Of a stretch of DNA of 34,719 nt, positions 8,060 through 15,835 are shown piece by piece (the first letter of the stretch is position 1; each line of letters begins with the position of its first letter). Below the pieces are notes generated by a model that saw only the letters and a list, made by a program, of their open reading frames with translations, did not search any database and was not told where the DNA came from. The position numbers were made by a program, and so were the translations under genes. Source of the DNA: Candidatus Nealsoniibacteriota bacterium (GTDB taxonomy: Bacteria; Patescibacteriota; Minisyncoccia; Minisyncoccales; PWPS01); the NCBI GenBank assembly GCA_003560665.1, contig PWKK01000023.1, positions 75,698 to 110,416 on the forward strand, read 5' to 3'.

Positions 8060-9652
8060 ATGTTAACAGGAGAAAATTTGGAATTATTTTTACATTTTTT
8101 GCCGCACTTCATGAGAGCGATTCTTCTTCTGATTCTTTTTTTTATTTTTTATAATAGAAAAGTTATAATAGGAGCTTTCAAAGGGGTGAGTGGAAGAACA
8201 TGGCTTATTCTATTTCTAATTATAATTTTAGGTTTTTCCTTAAGATTTTTTTGGATAAATCACGAGCAGATAGTTGCCACCGATGGCGAAGGTTGGGTTG
8301 AGTTAGGGTTGGCAATAAGCGATTATGGGGCACATGGTTTTTGTGGCTTTACTTCTGGCAACGATTGTCATTCCTTGAGCTACCCAACTTATCCTCCAGG
8401 ATATCCAACTCTACTTAGTGTTGTTTTTATATTTTTTGAAGCAACTGAAAAGACAGCATTTTATTTTAGTGCATTTATGGGAACATTAATGATCTTTCTT
8501 TCTTTCCTTTTTTCTTATTTGTGGATAAAAAAAGAAAATGTTGCACTTCTCGGAGCTTTTGTTTTTGGGCTTATCCCTCCCATTTTAAAATTTTCGGGAG
8601 GAGTTTCAATGGAGTTTTTTGCAGTTTTCTTTCTTTTTTTAACTCTTATTTCTTTTAAGCTTTTTTTAGAAAAGAAAAGCAAGTCACTATTTTTGCTTTT
8701 TCTCTCCTTGCTCCTTTATACATCTTATATAAGACCGGAAACAGCTTTTTTGCCTTTTGTTTTTCTTGTTATTTTTGCCTTTCAAAAAGAGTTCAAAGAT
8801 TTTTTTAGCAAAAACAAGAAATTTTTCATTTACTCTATTGGCTCGCTTTTACTTTTTATCATCCCTGCCATGGTGATGATATATATGGGAGCCCAAATTT
8901 GGCACGACTGGTCTCCTACCATAACTGACACTATAAACCACTTTTTAGATCATTTGCCAAACAACCTGTTCTTTTTCGTTGATGCTTCTTTAAACTTATT
9001 AGTGTTCACTTTATTTGCGATAATTGGAGTAAGTGTTTCTTTTTTAAAAGAAAAAAGAGAATTTTTTATCTTTGCATTTCTTTTTCTCTTCTATTTTGGT
9101 TATTATACTGCCTTTGAAGTAGGATTGTTTCTCGATCAGTTTATAAGATACACACTAATATTGTATGTGCCTTTGTTTTTCTTTTTCGTTCAAGGGATAA
9201 CTTTTTTTGTCGAAAGAATAAAAAACAAAAGAAGCAGAGTGTTTTGTGTTTTTATATTTATTCTTTTATTTGTCGGAAATTTTGTCTATACGATTCCCTA
9301 TATTTTAGAAGAAGAAAATTTTTACAACCCAGCCAAGGATGCCCTCTACAAAGCAAAAGAAAAAATTCCCGAGGATGCTTATATGGTTGCCCAAGAAAGA
9401 AAGTTTGTTCGGCCGATTATAAACAGAAATTTTATATCAATACGTAATCTTACAATCCAAGAAAATTATAATCAAATCAAAAACAAGAGATTGTTTTTAT
9501 TTAATCCCGATATAAACCTCATGGGCAACTCTCAGCAGAGAGCTGTTTTGTATAAAGAGTACGATTTTCTTCTTTTAAAAAATATTTTTCGAAACAATTC
9601 TAAGATGGAAGCGGGAATTTACGAGCTTGTTGAGAAAGAGCAAAAGCAGTGA
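8060..9652 (+). CDS. Polytopic membrane glycosyltransferase, GT39/ArnT-like (GT-C fold)
   Basis: The 530-residue protein has about ten to twelve hydrophobic segments and a soluble C-terminal part. After the second helix the first outer loop contains D75-G-E77 in ATDGEGWVELG, in the place where GT-C enzymes have their catalytic acidic pair. The loop continues to YPTYPPGYPTLLS, the proline-rich signature seen in dolichyl- and undecaprenyl-phosphate-dependent glycosyltransferases of family 39. Such enzymes transfer one sugar from a lipid carrier to a protein, lipid or glycan on the outer side of the membrane. A GT2 enzyme of the class that makes lipid-linked sugars lies at the start of the window, so the two could act in sequence. 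The acceptor is unknown. It converges with the next gene. Confidence 0.82.
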   Translation: MLTGENLELFLHFLPHFMRAILLLILFFIFYNRKVIIGAFKGVSGRTWLILFLIIILGFSLRFFWINHEQIVATDGEGWVELGLAISDYGAHGFCGFTSGNDCHSLSYPTYPPGYPTLLSVVFIFFEATEKTAFYFSAFMGTLMIFLSFLFSYLWIKKENVALLGAFVFGLIPPILKFSGGVSMEFFAVFFLFLTLISFKLFLEKKSKSLFLLFLSLLLYTSYIRPETAFLPFVFLVIFAFQKEFKDFFSKNKKFFIYSIGSLLLFIIPAMVMIYMGAQIWHDWSPTITDTINHFLDHLPNNLFFFVDASLNLLVFTLFAIIGVSVSFLKEKREFFIFAFLFLFYFGYYTAFEVGLFLDQFIRYTLILYVPLFFFFVQGITFFVERIKNKRSRVFCVFIFILLFVGNFVYTIPYILEEENFYNPAKDALYKAKEKIPEDAYMVAQERKFVRPIINRNFISIRNLTIQENYNQIKNKRLFLFNPDINLMGNSQQRAVLYKEYDFLLLKNIFRNNSKMEAGIYELVEKEQKQ

Positions 9653-9674
9653 ACATTTAATCATTCTGCCAGCC

Positions 9675-10193
9675 TTATTCGTAGAACTCTAGCTTTTCTA
9701 TAAAATCAATTTCTTTGGGTGGTTCAAATAAAGATGCTTCTAAACTTTCTATTTCTTTGCAGTGTAGATTTTGCTCCTTAATATAACTAGTCCATCTATC
9801 TTTGTCTTGCATTTCTTTTCGTCTTTTCTCGAGTGCTGGATCAGACATTTTTGTTCTATCATAGTAATATCCGTGAGGAGCACCTTTTTCATAATAATAA
9901 AAAATTGTGGAAATAGTGGTAATTTTTGACCAACTATAGTGAGAAATATAGTGAGAAACATTAAATGCCTTAGAAATACTGAAAATAGATCCATTTTTAT
10001 AATAAACCATCTTCTGTATATCTTTTTTATAAATGGGATGATATTGCCAGCATACTGCACTTACGTTATTGTGAAGCGCCTCAAATGAAATCCGAGCTGA
10101 TTTTTGTTCTTGTGTTTCTTTAAAATAATGAATTAAAAGAATACCTGCGGCAAGAATAATAACAAATATAAAAAAGGGAATTACATTTTTCAT
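9675..10193 (-). CDS. Membrane-anchored protein of unknown function
   Basis: A 172-residue protein with one N-terminal transmembrane segment (about 5-23, IPFFIFVIILAAGILLIHYF) and no cleavage site that I can recognise, so probably an anchored extracytoplasmic protein. The rest is rich in Tyr, Ser, Lys and Ile, with two cysteines (in SAVCWQY and LHCKE) that could form a disulfide outside the cell. I recognise no family. It stands alone on the minus strand, convergent with the GT39-like gene and divergent from the radical SAM gene at 10318. Confidence 0.65.
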   Translation of the reverse strand: MKNVIPFFIFVIILAAGILLIHYFKETQEQKSARISFEALHNNVSAVCWQYHPIYKKDIQKMVYYKNGSIFSISKAFNVSHYISHYSWSKITTISTIFYYYEKGAPHGYYYDRTKMSDPALEKRRKEMQDKDRWTSYIKEQNLHCKEIESLEASLFEPPKEIDFIEKLEFYE

Positions 10194-10243
10194 AATATTA
10201 ATAGAGTTGTTTCTAATACACCTACATTCTTACAGAAAATAAA

Positions 10244-10269
10244 AAAAAGGTCAACTTTTTTGACTTTTT
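10244..10269. promoter_or_regulatory. Inverted repeat in divergent intergenic region
   Basis: An arm AAAAAGGTCAA (10244-10254) faces TTGACTTTTT (10260-10269) with one bulged G, between two divergent genes (9675-10193 minus and 10318 plus). A terminator makes little sense here, so an operator or two back-to-back -35 boxes is likelier: TTGACC on the minus strand and TTGACT on the plus strand. Neither has a convincing -10 at 17 bases. Confidence 0.3.
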
Positions 10270-10317
10270 GTTATAAATAAAATAAAGTAAACAAAAAAGA
10301 TAAGAAGGAAAATAGTT

Positions 10318-11313
10318 ATGGAAAATAATTGTAACAAAATTTCAATAAACAAGATGGTTCCACCGATCAAAAAGGTGAGCTTTTTAGAAATTTTAGAAAA
10401 AAGAAAAAAGAAAAGAGAAAAAATAAAAGAAATCCAAGAAGATTTCCTCGGGTATTGCATACACGTTGGAAAAATATCCTATGGATGTCGATCGTGCTTT
10501 AAAGACTCTAAATACAACCTCTCGGAAGCATTGGGGTGGAAGTGTAACTTGAATTGTAGTTATTGTTTTTCAAATAAAAACTTAACCGAAAAAACGGAGA
10601 ATCAGATTGACGACATGATTGGGAGGCACTACCGCAACTCTCTTAACCCGGATTATGGGAAAAGAGGCCCAACAGGATTTGCCTTTACAATGGGAGAACC
10701 ACTGCTCTACATGAAAAGAATGGAGAAGTATATGTATCATCTCAAGGAGATTGAGAAAAGAACCGGCAACAGGCCTTATTATAAGCTCTACACAAACGGA
10801 GTTTTAGCGACAAAGAAAACTTTAAAAAAGTTAAAAGAAATCGGAATAGATGAGATAAGGTTTCATCCGAGTGCTTCTAATTTTTCTGCGAAGGTTTATA
10901 AAAACATGGAGGAGGCGGTAAAGACTGGTTTTATCGTTGCTGTTGAAGAGCCTTGCTGGCCCAAAAACAGAAAAAAACTCTTTGAAATGCTTCCGATAAT
11001 AGATAAAATAGGAGTAAAACATTTGCAGATGTGTATCGTTGAGGTGTACGATTATAATATTGCAGAAATCTATAAGGACTATCCAAGCGGTTTGTTTTTT
11101 CACGACAATTTACTTCATATGTATGACGAAGGTTTGGTTTATGATATAATGGAAAAAGTGTTAAAGAAAAAGTATAAATTTTCAGTATTAGACTGTAGTA
11201 ACGAGGTACACAGACATAACCGTTCTCAATCAAGGAAAGTGGTGGAGGCGTGCGAAAAAGAAGAGGGAGAAAAAGTTTTTTTTAATCCATGGAAAGAGGG
11301 AATTATTAAATAA
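10318..11313 (+). CDS. Radical SAM protein with extra N-terminal cysteines
   Basis: This 331-residue protein has its radical SAM motif at C76-x3-C80-x2-C83 (GWKCNLNCSYCFSNK), with GEPLLYM later as the usual SAM-contact GGE-like turn and LYTNG as a barrel strand. About 40 very basic residues come first, then C47, C57 and C60 (the last two in YGCRSC), which could be additional metal or cluster ligands. The C-terminal part has further cysteines in MCIVEVYD, LDCSNEVH and EACEKE but no textbook SPASM spacing. It is 14 bases upstream of the FISUMP-domain gene and may start the transcription unit that leads to the Tat genes. Substrate unknown. Family assignment is secure. Confidence 0.82.
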   Translation: MENNCNKISINKMVPPIKKVSFLEILEKRKKKREKIKEIQEDFLGYCIHVGKISYGCRSCFKDSKYNLSEALGWKCNLNCSYCFSNKNLTEKTENQIDDMIGRHYRNSLNPDYGKRGPTGFAFTMGEPLLYMKRMEKYMYHLKEIEKRTGNRPYYKLYTNGVLATKKTLKKLKEIGIDEIRFHPSASNFSAKVYKNMEEAVKTGFIVAVEEPCWPKNRKKLFEMLPIIDKIGVKHLQMCIVEVYDYNIAEIYKDYPSGLFFHDNLLHMYDEGLVYDIMEKVLKKKYKFSVLDCSNEVHRHNRSQSRKVVEACEKEEGEKVFFNPWKEGIIK

Positions 11314-11327
11314 ACCTTTTAATAAAA

Positions 11328-12143
11328 ATGAATTTTATGGATAAAAAGTATTTCAAAAAAAATAATTTAATTATTTTCGGCACTTTATTTATTTTGATTA
11401 CTACCAGCCTTGCTTCTTATTTTTTATTTTTTGCTGGTTTTGATTGTGGGAAAGCAGTGTTGGATATAGAAGGGAACGAATATGAAACGGTGGAGATAGG
11501 AAATCAGTGTTGGTTTGCGGAAAATTTAAAAACAACCAAATATAGGAACGGGGAACCAATTCTCGAAGCGGCCAATCATACTCATGCGGATGATTCTTGG
11601 TACACGAGAGAACCGGTCTATACTTGGTATAATTATTGGGACTTCAGAGATAAAGAGAAAGAATATGTAGAAAAGTACGGTTATCTTTATAACTGGTATG
11701 TAGTAAACAAAAGAAACACTGAGGGGGATGAAGATTACAGTCTTTGTCCTGAGGGATGGAAGGTACCAAGCCACGAAGAGTGGACAGAACTTGAAAGATT
11801 TATATGTGAAGATATGGGAAATCCCGACTGTGAGCAGTATTTTCCTTATGATGAGAAAGAGGAAGGCTATCAAGGAAAAGACGAAGGAGTTGCCCTTAAG
11901 AGCAAAGAAGCAGCAGAGGAAAATTCGAGTGCGGACAAGTATGGGTTTAGCGCCATTTTTGGAGGGATAAGGTACCCGAATGGTGCATTCCACAGTCGCT
12001 TGGAAATACATACGGGATGGTGGAGCTCAACGGGCGATGAAGGATATGCCTGGGTAAGAACGCTTCACGCCACCGATTCCAGGATTGGAAGATACTTTAA
12101 TGACAAAGGACACGCTTATCCTGTTCGATGTCTTAAAAAATAA
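11328..12143 (+). CDS. Membrane-anchored FISUMP-domain surface protein (C-type-lectin-like)
   Basis: A 271-residue protein with one N-terminal transmembrane segment (about 14-36) followed by a domain (about 50-270) with the features of the 'Fibrobacter succinogenes major paralogous' domain. These are VEIGNQCWFAENLKT, YTWYNYWD, YGYLYNWYVV, LCPEGWKVPSHEEW, GWWSSTG and the closing PVRCLKK. FISUMP domains have a lectin-like fold and are found on exposed surface proteins of unknown binding specificity. The start at 11328 or the ATG nine bases later both fit. It follows a radical SAM gene and precedes tatC, so it may be exported, although its N-terminus is not twin-arginine. Proteins of this fold are frequent targets of diversity-generating retroelements, but no template repeat was seen. 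Confidence 0.8.
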   Translation: MNFMDKKYFKKNNLIIFGTLFILITTSLASYFLFFAGFDCGKAVLDIEGNEYETVEIGNQCWFAENLKTTKYRNGEPILEAANHTHADDSWYTREPVYTWYNYWDFRDKEKEYVEKYGYLYNWYVVNKRNTEGDEDYSLCPEGWKVPSHEEWTELERFICEDMGNPDCEQYFPYDEKEEGYQGKDEGVALKSKEAAEENSSADKYGFSAIFGGIRYPNGAFHSRLEIHTGWWSSTGDEGYAWVRTLHATDSRIGRYFNDKGHAYPVRCLKK

Positions 12144-12293
12144 ATGAAATTGTTTTCTGTTGTGGCTTATAGCCGAAAATTATTTATTTTTCCACTCTTA
12201 TTTTTAGTTATTTTTTTGGCCTGAATTTTTAGGGACCAATTGGAGCAAGTTTGAAAACATAAAAATTTGGAGTCTCTTTGTCAATCACCCCGT

Positions 12294-12299
12294 AGGAGG
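12294..12299 (+). promoter_or_regulatory. Strong Shine-Dalgarno sequence deciding the tatC start
   Basis: AGGAGG lies nine bases before the ATG at 12309. It is one of the few strong ribosome-binding sites in the window and excludes the upstream in-frame ATG at 12267, which precedes the site. A third ATG at 12342 has no such site. Confidence 0.65.
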
Positions 12300-12308
12300 A
12301 GAGGGGGA

Positions 12309-13118
12309 ATGGTTAGGAATTATAATTATTTTCAATATAAGATGAAATTTTTAGAAGAAGTAAGAATATTTATCGGGGCTTTTTTAAAATGGATTTACCT
12401 TTTGCTTGGCCTTTTTATTTTTATATTTGCTTTCGGAATCAAGGAGGTTGTTCTTTTTGGCAAGCAGTTATCAATACCATTCCCTGCTCACGAATCATTT
12501 ACGGTAATTGTTTTTAAAAAAATTACAGCGGACTTGTTGCCGGAAGAAGTGGAACTCATTGTAACAAGCCCGCTAGAAGCTTTTTGGGCGCAACTCAGTA
12601 TCACTTTTTTCTTGGCTTTTGTTATCGCTTTGCCTTATCTTTTGTATACTCTTTTGAAATATCTCTTACCCGCGTTTACTCCAAAGGAAAGAACAGCCGT
12701 TTTTAAGGTTTTGATTCCTTCCGCAGTTTTATTTTTTTCAGGATGTATTTTTGCCTACTATTTACTAATTCCTTCCACGGTAAATCTTTTGTATGTTTAT
12801 TATGTGCAAACAATTGATGTTACGTCCTTTTTTGCACTGAAAGAGTTTGTTCCACTTGTTCTTGCTTTGTCTTTCGGAGTAGGTGTTGTTTTTATGCTTC
12901 CGGTGTTTATGATTATTTTAAGTTTTGTGGGTATTATTCATCCTGACTTTTGGAAGAACAACTGGAGATATTCGCTTTTATTCTTTTTAATTGTTTCTGC
13001 GATAATTACTCCCGATGGAAGTGGAATCACGATGTTATTTTTATCTGTTCCCTTGACACTTCTCTATGCAGTGGGCTATTATGGGGGAAAGAAGATTTCT
13101 AAAAGTTTTAAAACTTGA
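12309..13118 (+). CDS. tatC: Sec-independent protein translocase TatC
   Basis: From the ATG at 12309 the product has 269 residues and six hydrophobic segments, the normal TatC size and topology. Diagnostic pieces are an N-terminal FLEEVR, TSPLEAFW just before the second helix, ALPYLLYTLLKYLLPAFTPKER, FGVGVVFMLPVF, and ITPDGSG near the fifth helix, all in the canonical order. TatC binds the twin-arginine signal peptide and, with TatA, moves folded proteins across the membrane. tatA follows after 54 bases and a small twin-arginine protein 32 bases after that. No tatB is visible, consistent with the minimal TatAC systems of many Gram-positive-type bacteria. Confidence 0.93.
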   Translation: MVRNYNYFQYKMKFLEEVRIFIGAFLKWIYLLLGLFIFIFAFGIKEVVLFGKQLSIPFPAHESFTVIVFKKITADLLPEEVELIVTSPLEAFWAQLSITFFLAFVIALPYLLYTLLKYLLPAFTPKERTAVFKVLIPSAVLFFSGCIFAYYLLIPSTVNLLYVYYVQTIDVTSFFALKEFVPLVLALSFGVGVVFMLPVFMIILSFVGIIHPDFWKNNWRYSLLFFLIVSAIITPDGSGITMLFLSVPLTLLYAVGYYGGKKISKSFKT

Positions 13119-13172
13119 CATTGTTCTTTTCTTCGCTAAACTGGAAAGAGTAATATTTAAATAAACAAAAAA

Positions 13173-13403
13173 ATGCTTGGTGCAACGGAAATCATAATCA
13201 TTTTGGTGGTAGGAGGAATCATCTTATTTGGCGGAAGTAAAATCGGCAGTATTGCAAGATCATTTGGAACGTTTACTACAGAATACAAGAAAGGGAAGAT
13301 GGAAGCCGAAGAAGAGCTCAAAGAACTAAAAAAGGAGATTGAAGAAGCGACGGAAGATGTAAAAGATGAAAAAGAAGAGAAAAATAAAGGTGAGCACAAA
13401 TAG
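13173..13403 (+). CDS. tatA: Twin-arginine translocase subunit TatA
   Basis: A 76-residue protein with the standard TatA build: a short N-terminal transmembrane helix (ATEIIIILVVGGIILFGG), the Phe-Gly hinge, and an amphipathic helix (KIGSIARSFGTFTTEYKKG). A charged tail rich in Glu and Lys ends the protein. TatA oligomers form the transport path for folded substrates recruited by TatC. It lies between tatC and the small twin-arginine protein on the same strand. The hinge reads GGSKIG rather than the common GPKKLP, a mild deviation. With no separate tatB present it probably serves both roles. Confidence 0.9.
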   Translation: MLGATEIIIILVVGGIILFGGSKIGSIARSFGTFTTEYKKGKMEAEEELKELKKEIEEATEDVKDEKEEKNKGEHK

Positions 13404-13435
13404 GGCTATATAAAATAAAAGGATATTTTAAAAAT

Positions 13436-13651
13436 ATGTTAAATCAAAACAGAAGAAAGCTTATAAAAACATCTGTTCTTTGTGGAGGATTCTTTTTTCT
13501 CGGAAGAATCCTTGGCTCTGTTGCTCCAAGTCTCTCGAAAAAAATTGATTACGAGAAGAACAATTCTTTTCCGGAAAACAGGAAAGAAGATGAAAAAAGA
13601 GTTGCCTATTATGATAACAAAGGAAACAAGGTTTTGGTAATCGAGAAATAA
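13436..13651 (+). CDS. Small twin-arginine signal protein, probable Tat substrate
   Basis: A 71-residue protein starting MLNQNRRKLIKTSV. R6-R7 with the following K-L-I-K matches the twin-arginine consensus, and a hydrophobic stretch (TSVLCGGFFFLGRILGSVA) follows. Only about 40 residues remain after the signal, with no cofactor-binding motif, and there is no clear AxA cleavage site, so it may stay anchored. Tat substrates are normally large folded enzymes; such a small one directly after tatC and tatA is odd. It may be a partner subunit, a carrier for another protein, or a membrane anchor for the downstream modified product. A 25-base gap leads to the next gene. Confidence 0.75.
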   Translation: MLNQNRRKLIKTSVLCGGFFFLGRILGSVAPSLSKKIDYEKNNSFPENRKEDEKRVAYYDNKGNKVLVIEK

Positions 13652-13676
13652 AAATTATTATTTAATATTTTTAAAT

Positions 13677-13922
13677 ATGGGGAAAAAACAAAAAGAGTGT
13701 AAACATGAGTACGCACCTTTAATGGTAAAGCACAACGGGGAAGTTTTTCCTCTTGAGAAGGCAAATTTATGTATGCACTGTGGAGTAATGAAAATTGGAA
13801 CGAACACCATCAAAATCTCCAACGCACTTCTCGATATGGGACAAAAGCCGATAGAAAATGCGTCCGGCGTTTACATCAGTTCACGATTGAAAATTCCGGT
13901 GGGTAATAACATGTACGACTAA
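13677..13922 (+). CDS. Small Cys/His (zinc-ribbon-like) protein of unknown function
   Basis: An 81-residue soluble protein. C8-x-H10 in KECKHEYAP together with C32-x2-C35 in NLCMHCGVMK would make one zinc site of the C-x-H/C-x2-C type. The rest has no motif I know. Its stop is one base before the start of the DUF483-like gene, and that gene is three bases before the radical SAM maturase, so it belongs to the same tight operon. It may help recognise the substrate, as small accessory proteins do in peptide-modifying operons, but that is speculation. It is real on the basis of codon pattern, packing and metal motif. Confidence 0.7.
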   Translation: MGKKQKECKHEYAPLMVKHNGEVFPLEKANLCMHCGVMKIGTNTIKISNALLDMGQKPIENASGVYISSRLKIPVGNNMYD

Positions 13923-13923
13923 A

Positions 13924-14697
13924 ATGGTTGAAAGTTTTGTAAGGTTAATGCCTAAGCAGGGTTTTCAGGAGTGGCCGTCTTTAATGGGAGATATGGCCGA
14001 GCTTTGCAGAGAAACAGAGTACAGATTGGTAAAAGATGGCTATAGAAAAGCAACAACACTGCACATTGAAGATAGAAATTATAAGGAGTTAATGGAAAGA
14101 ATTAACAAGGATGGGTTGATTTATACTCCCATCTTAAAAGCGGCTTATTCTGAAGGATTTATTCACGAACACAAAGAAGCAAAAGAAGGTGAACCTTTCT
14201 ACTGGTATGGTTGTGTAACAAAAACGTATAAAGAAGGGCAAGAATTTAAGAAAGCAGATGGAAGTGCCGAGCAAAAAAAACCGAATCACATTAAGCTTGG
14301 AAAATTGCTTGGATATCCCGAGTGTTGTATAGATTATTTTAACAAAAAATTTCCTCAAAACTGGGACCCCATCTGGATTGAAAAGTCGGGAAGGGTGTGT
14401 GGTTATCCGGAGTGTAATAGACTTTTAAGGTATTTTGGCGTTCACATCACATGGCATTTCAGCTGTTCTCCTGTTTGCGAGAAAACAAAAGAAGAAGGAA
14501 AAAAATGGTTTTCTGTGATGAAAGAAATGGACAAAGAGTTGGCGGAGAAAATATATAACTTACTTAGTAAAAGTATGACGTGGGATAGTTATCATGGGGT
14601 TGTGCAGATTGAAACACCCTATTTTGTGGGACTTTCGCGAACATTCCCTTATTTAGAAAAAAAGAGAGTTATTAATTGGGAGGTAAAAAAGAAATAA
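13924..14697 (+). CDS. DUF483-like protein with GYPECC motif
   Basis: A 257-residue protein whose clearest signature is KLLGYPECCIDYFNKKFP (about 125-142), which resembles the 'lGYPxCC' core of DUF483-type proteins, a family without known activity. Further cysteines occur in YGCVTKTY, RVCGYPECNRLL and SCSPVCEKTK, so at least seven Cys are present. This makes metal or Fe-S binding plausible. No signal peptide or membrane segment is visible. Its start is one base after the small Cys/His gene and its stop three bases before the SPASM radical SAM gene. That coupling suggests a job in the same modification pathway, perhaps cluster supply or substrate binding. The DUF483 link is from memory of the motif. 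Confidence 0.72.
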   Translation: MVESFVRLMPKQGFQEWPSLMGDMAELCRETEYRLVKDGYRKATTLHIEDRNYKELMERINKDGLIYTPILKAAYSEGFIHEHKEAKEGEPFYWYGCVTKTYKEGQEFKKADGSAEQKKPNHIKLGKLLGYPECCIDYFNKKFPQNWDPIWIEKSGRVCGYPECNRLLRYFGVHITWHFSCSPVCEKTKEEGKKWFSVMKEMDKELAEKIYNLLSKSMTWDSYHGVVQIETPYFVGLSRTFPYLEKKRVINWEVKKK

Positions 14698-14700
14698 AAA

Positions 14701-15831
14701 ATGGGACTTTTAGTAAAACCATATTTGGGGTGTAATATAAAATGTAAGTACTGTTACGAGGGACCGTTGAGAAATGTCAAAGAACCACAGCTTGACTATG
14801 ACCTAGATGCAGTAGTTAATACTATCAGGGAGAATAAAAAGACGGCTCCCAGTATCGGTCTTCACGGAGGAGAGATTTTTTGTATTCCCAACAAACACTT
14901 GGAAATTCTTCTAAAAGAAACCTATAAATATGGAGAATCGGTGGGTATTCAGACTAACGCAACCCTTATTGATGATGAAAAAATAAGACTCCTTAAGAAA
15001 TATAACGCTAATTTGGGAATTTCTTGGGATGGTCCGGGCGAGCTTTGTAGTGCAAGACCAGGAACGGAAAAAGTGGGAGAAATCATAGACAAGGTAATGA
15101 GCAAAGGGATAAGTGTGGGAATGATAATAGTAGTTTCCGAGGCAAATGCCGGGACAAAGGCAAAAAGAGAAAAATTAAAGAAGTGGGTTTACAAATTAAG
15201 CAAAGAAAAAGGAATCGATGCACGATTTAATCCGTGTTATAATGACAAGGAGTTAGAGTTATCTCCAAAAAAGAGAGTGAGCGTTTATCTTGATTTTGCC
15301 AAGTTTTTTCTTGAGAATGATATAAGGTGGAGCCCCTTTACCGACATTATAAGAGCACTTCAAAATAGCAAAAATAAGGTTTGTACATTTAGCGGTTGTG
15401 ATATTTTCTGTACTAAATCAGCGACATCTGTGATGGGAGATGGGAGTATTACAAACTGTATGAGGACAAATGAAGAGTTTATTTTACTTAGAGATAAAAA
15501 AGAGTATGATACACGTTTAGAGATATTAAGAGAAACACCGATTAAATATGGAGGGTGCAAAGGATGTAAGTACTTGGAAATGTGCACAGGGGGGTGTCCT
15601 ACAGCAACGATTGATGATGATTGGAGAAACAGAACTTCGTGGTGTGACGTCTGGTATGCACTTTTTCAGTATTTTGAAAATGTGTTAAAAATGACAGAAA
15701 ATGAACAGCTTTATTCTAGAGATAAAAAGGGTGACGAGAAAGAAAAAAAGGAGATACACTCTCATGAGGATCAAACAAAACCCGGTGGACACGGCGATTA
15801 TTCTGCACATATTAATAAATTAAAAGAATAA
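14701..15831 (+). CDS. Radical SAM/SPASM peptide-maturase-like enzyme with His-motif tail
   Basis: A 376-residue protein. The radical SAM motif C11-x3-C15-x2-C18 sits almost at the N-terminus (LGCNIKCKYCY), followed by GLHGGEIF as the SAM-contact turn. The C-terminal SPASM domain is complete: GDGSITNC, then CKGCKYLEMCTGGC (C-x2-C-x5-C-x3-C) and a final WC. SPASM enzymes carry two auxiliary 4Fe-4S clusters and usually modify ribosomally made peptides (sactipeptide, PQQ, mycofactocin and cyclophane maturases). After the SPASM domain a charged linker leads to a 24-residue tail with four His (353, 355, 364, 370). Three of them are in H-E-D, H-G-D and H-I-N triplets, the same motif that fills the next gene's product. 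That gene starts four bases downstream and is the obvious substrate candidate. Confidence 0.88.
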   Translation: MGLLVKPYLGCNIKCKYCYEGPLRNVKEPQLDYDLDAVVNTIRENKKTAPSIGLHGGEIFCIPNKHLEILLKETYKYGESVGIQTNATLIDDEKIRLLKKYNANLGISWDGPGELCSARPGTEKVGEIIDKVMSKGISVGMIIVVSEANAGTKAKREKLKKWVYKLSKEKGIDARFNPCYNDKELELSPKKRVSVYLDFAKFFLENDIRWSPFTDIIRALQNSKNKVCTFSGCDIFCTKSATSVMGDGSITNCMRTNEEFILLRDKKEYDTRLEILRETPIKYGGCKGCKYLEMCTGGCPTATIDDDWRNRTSWCDVWYALFQYFENVLKMTENEQLYSRDKKGDEKEKKEIHSHEDQTKPGGHGDYSAHINKLKE

Positions 15832-15835
15832 TAAT

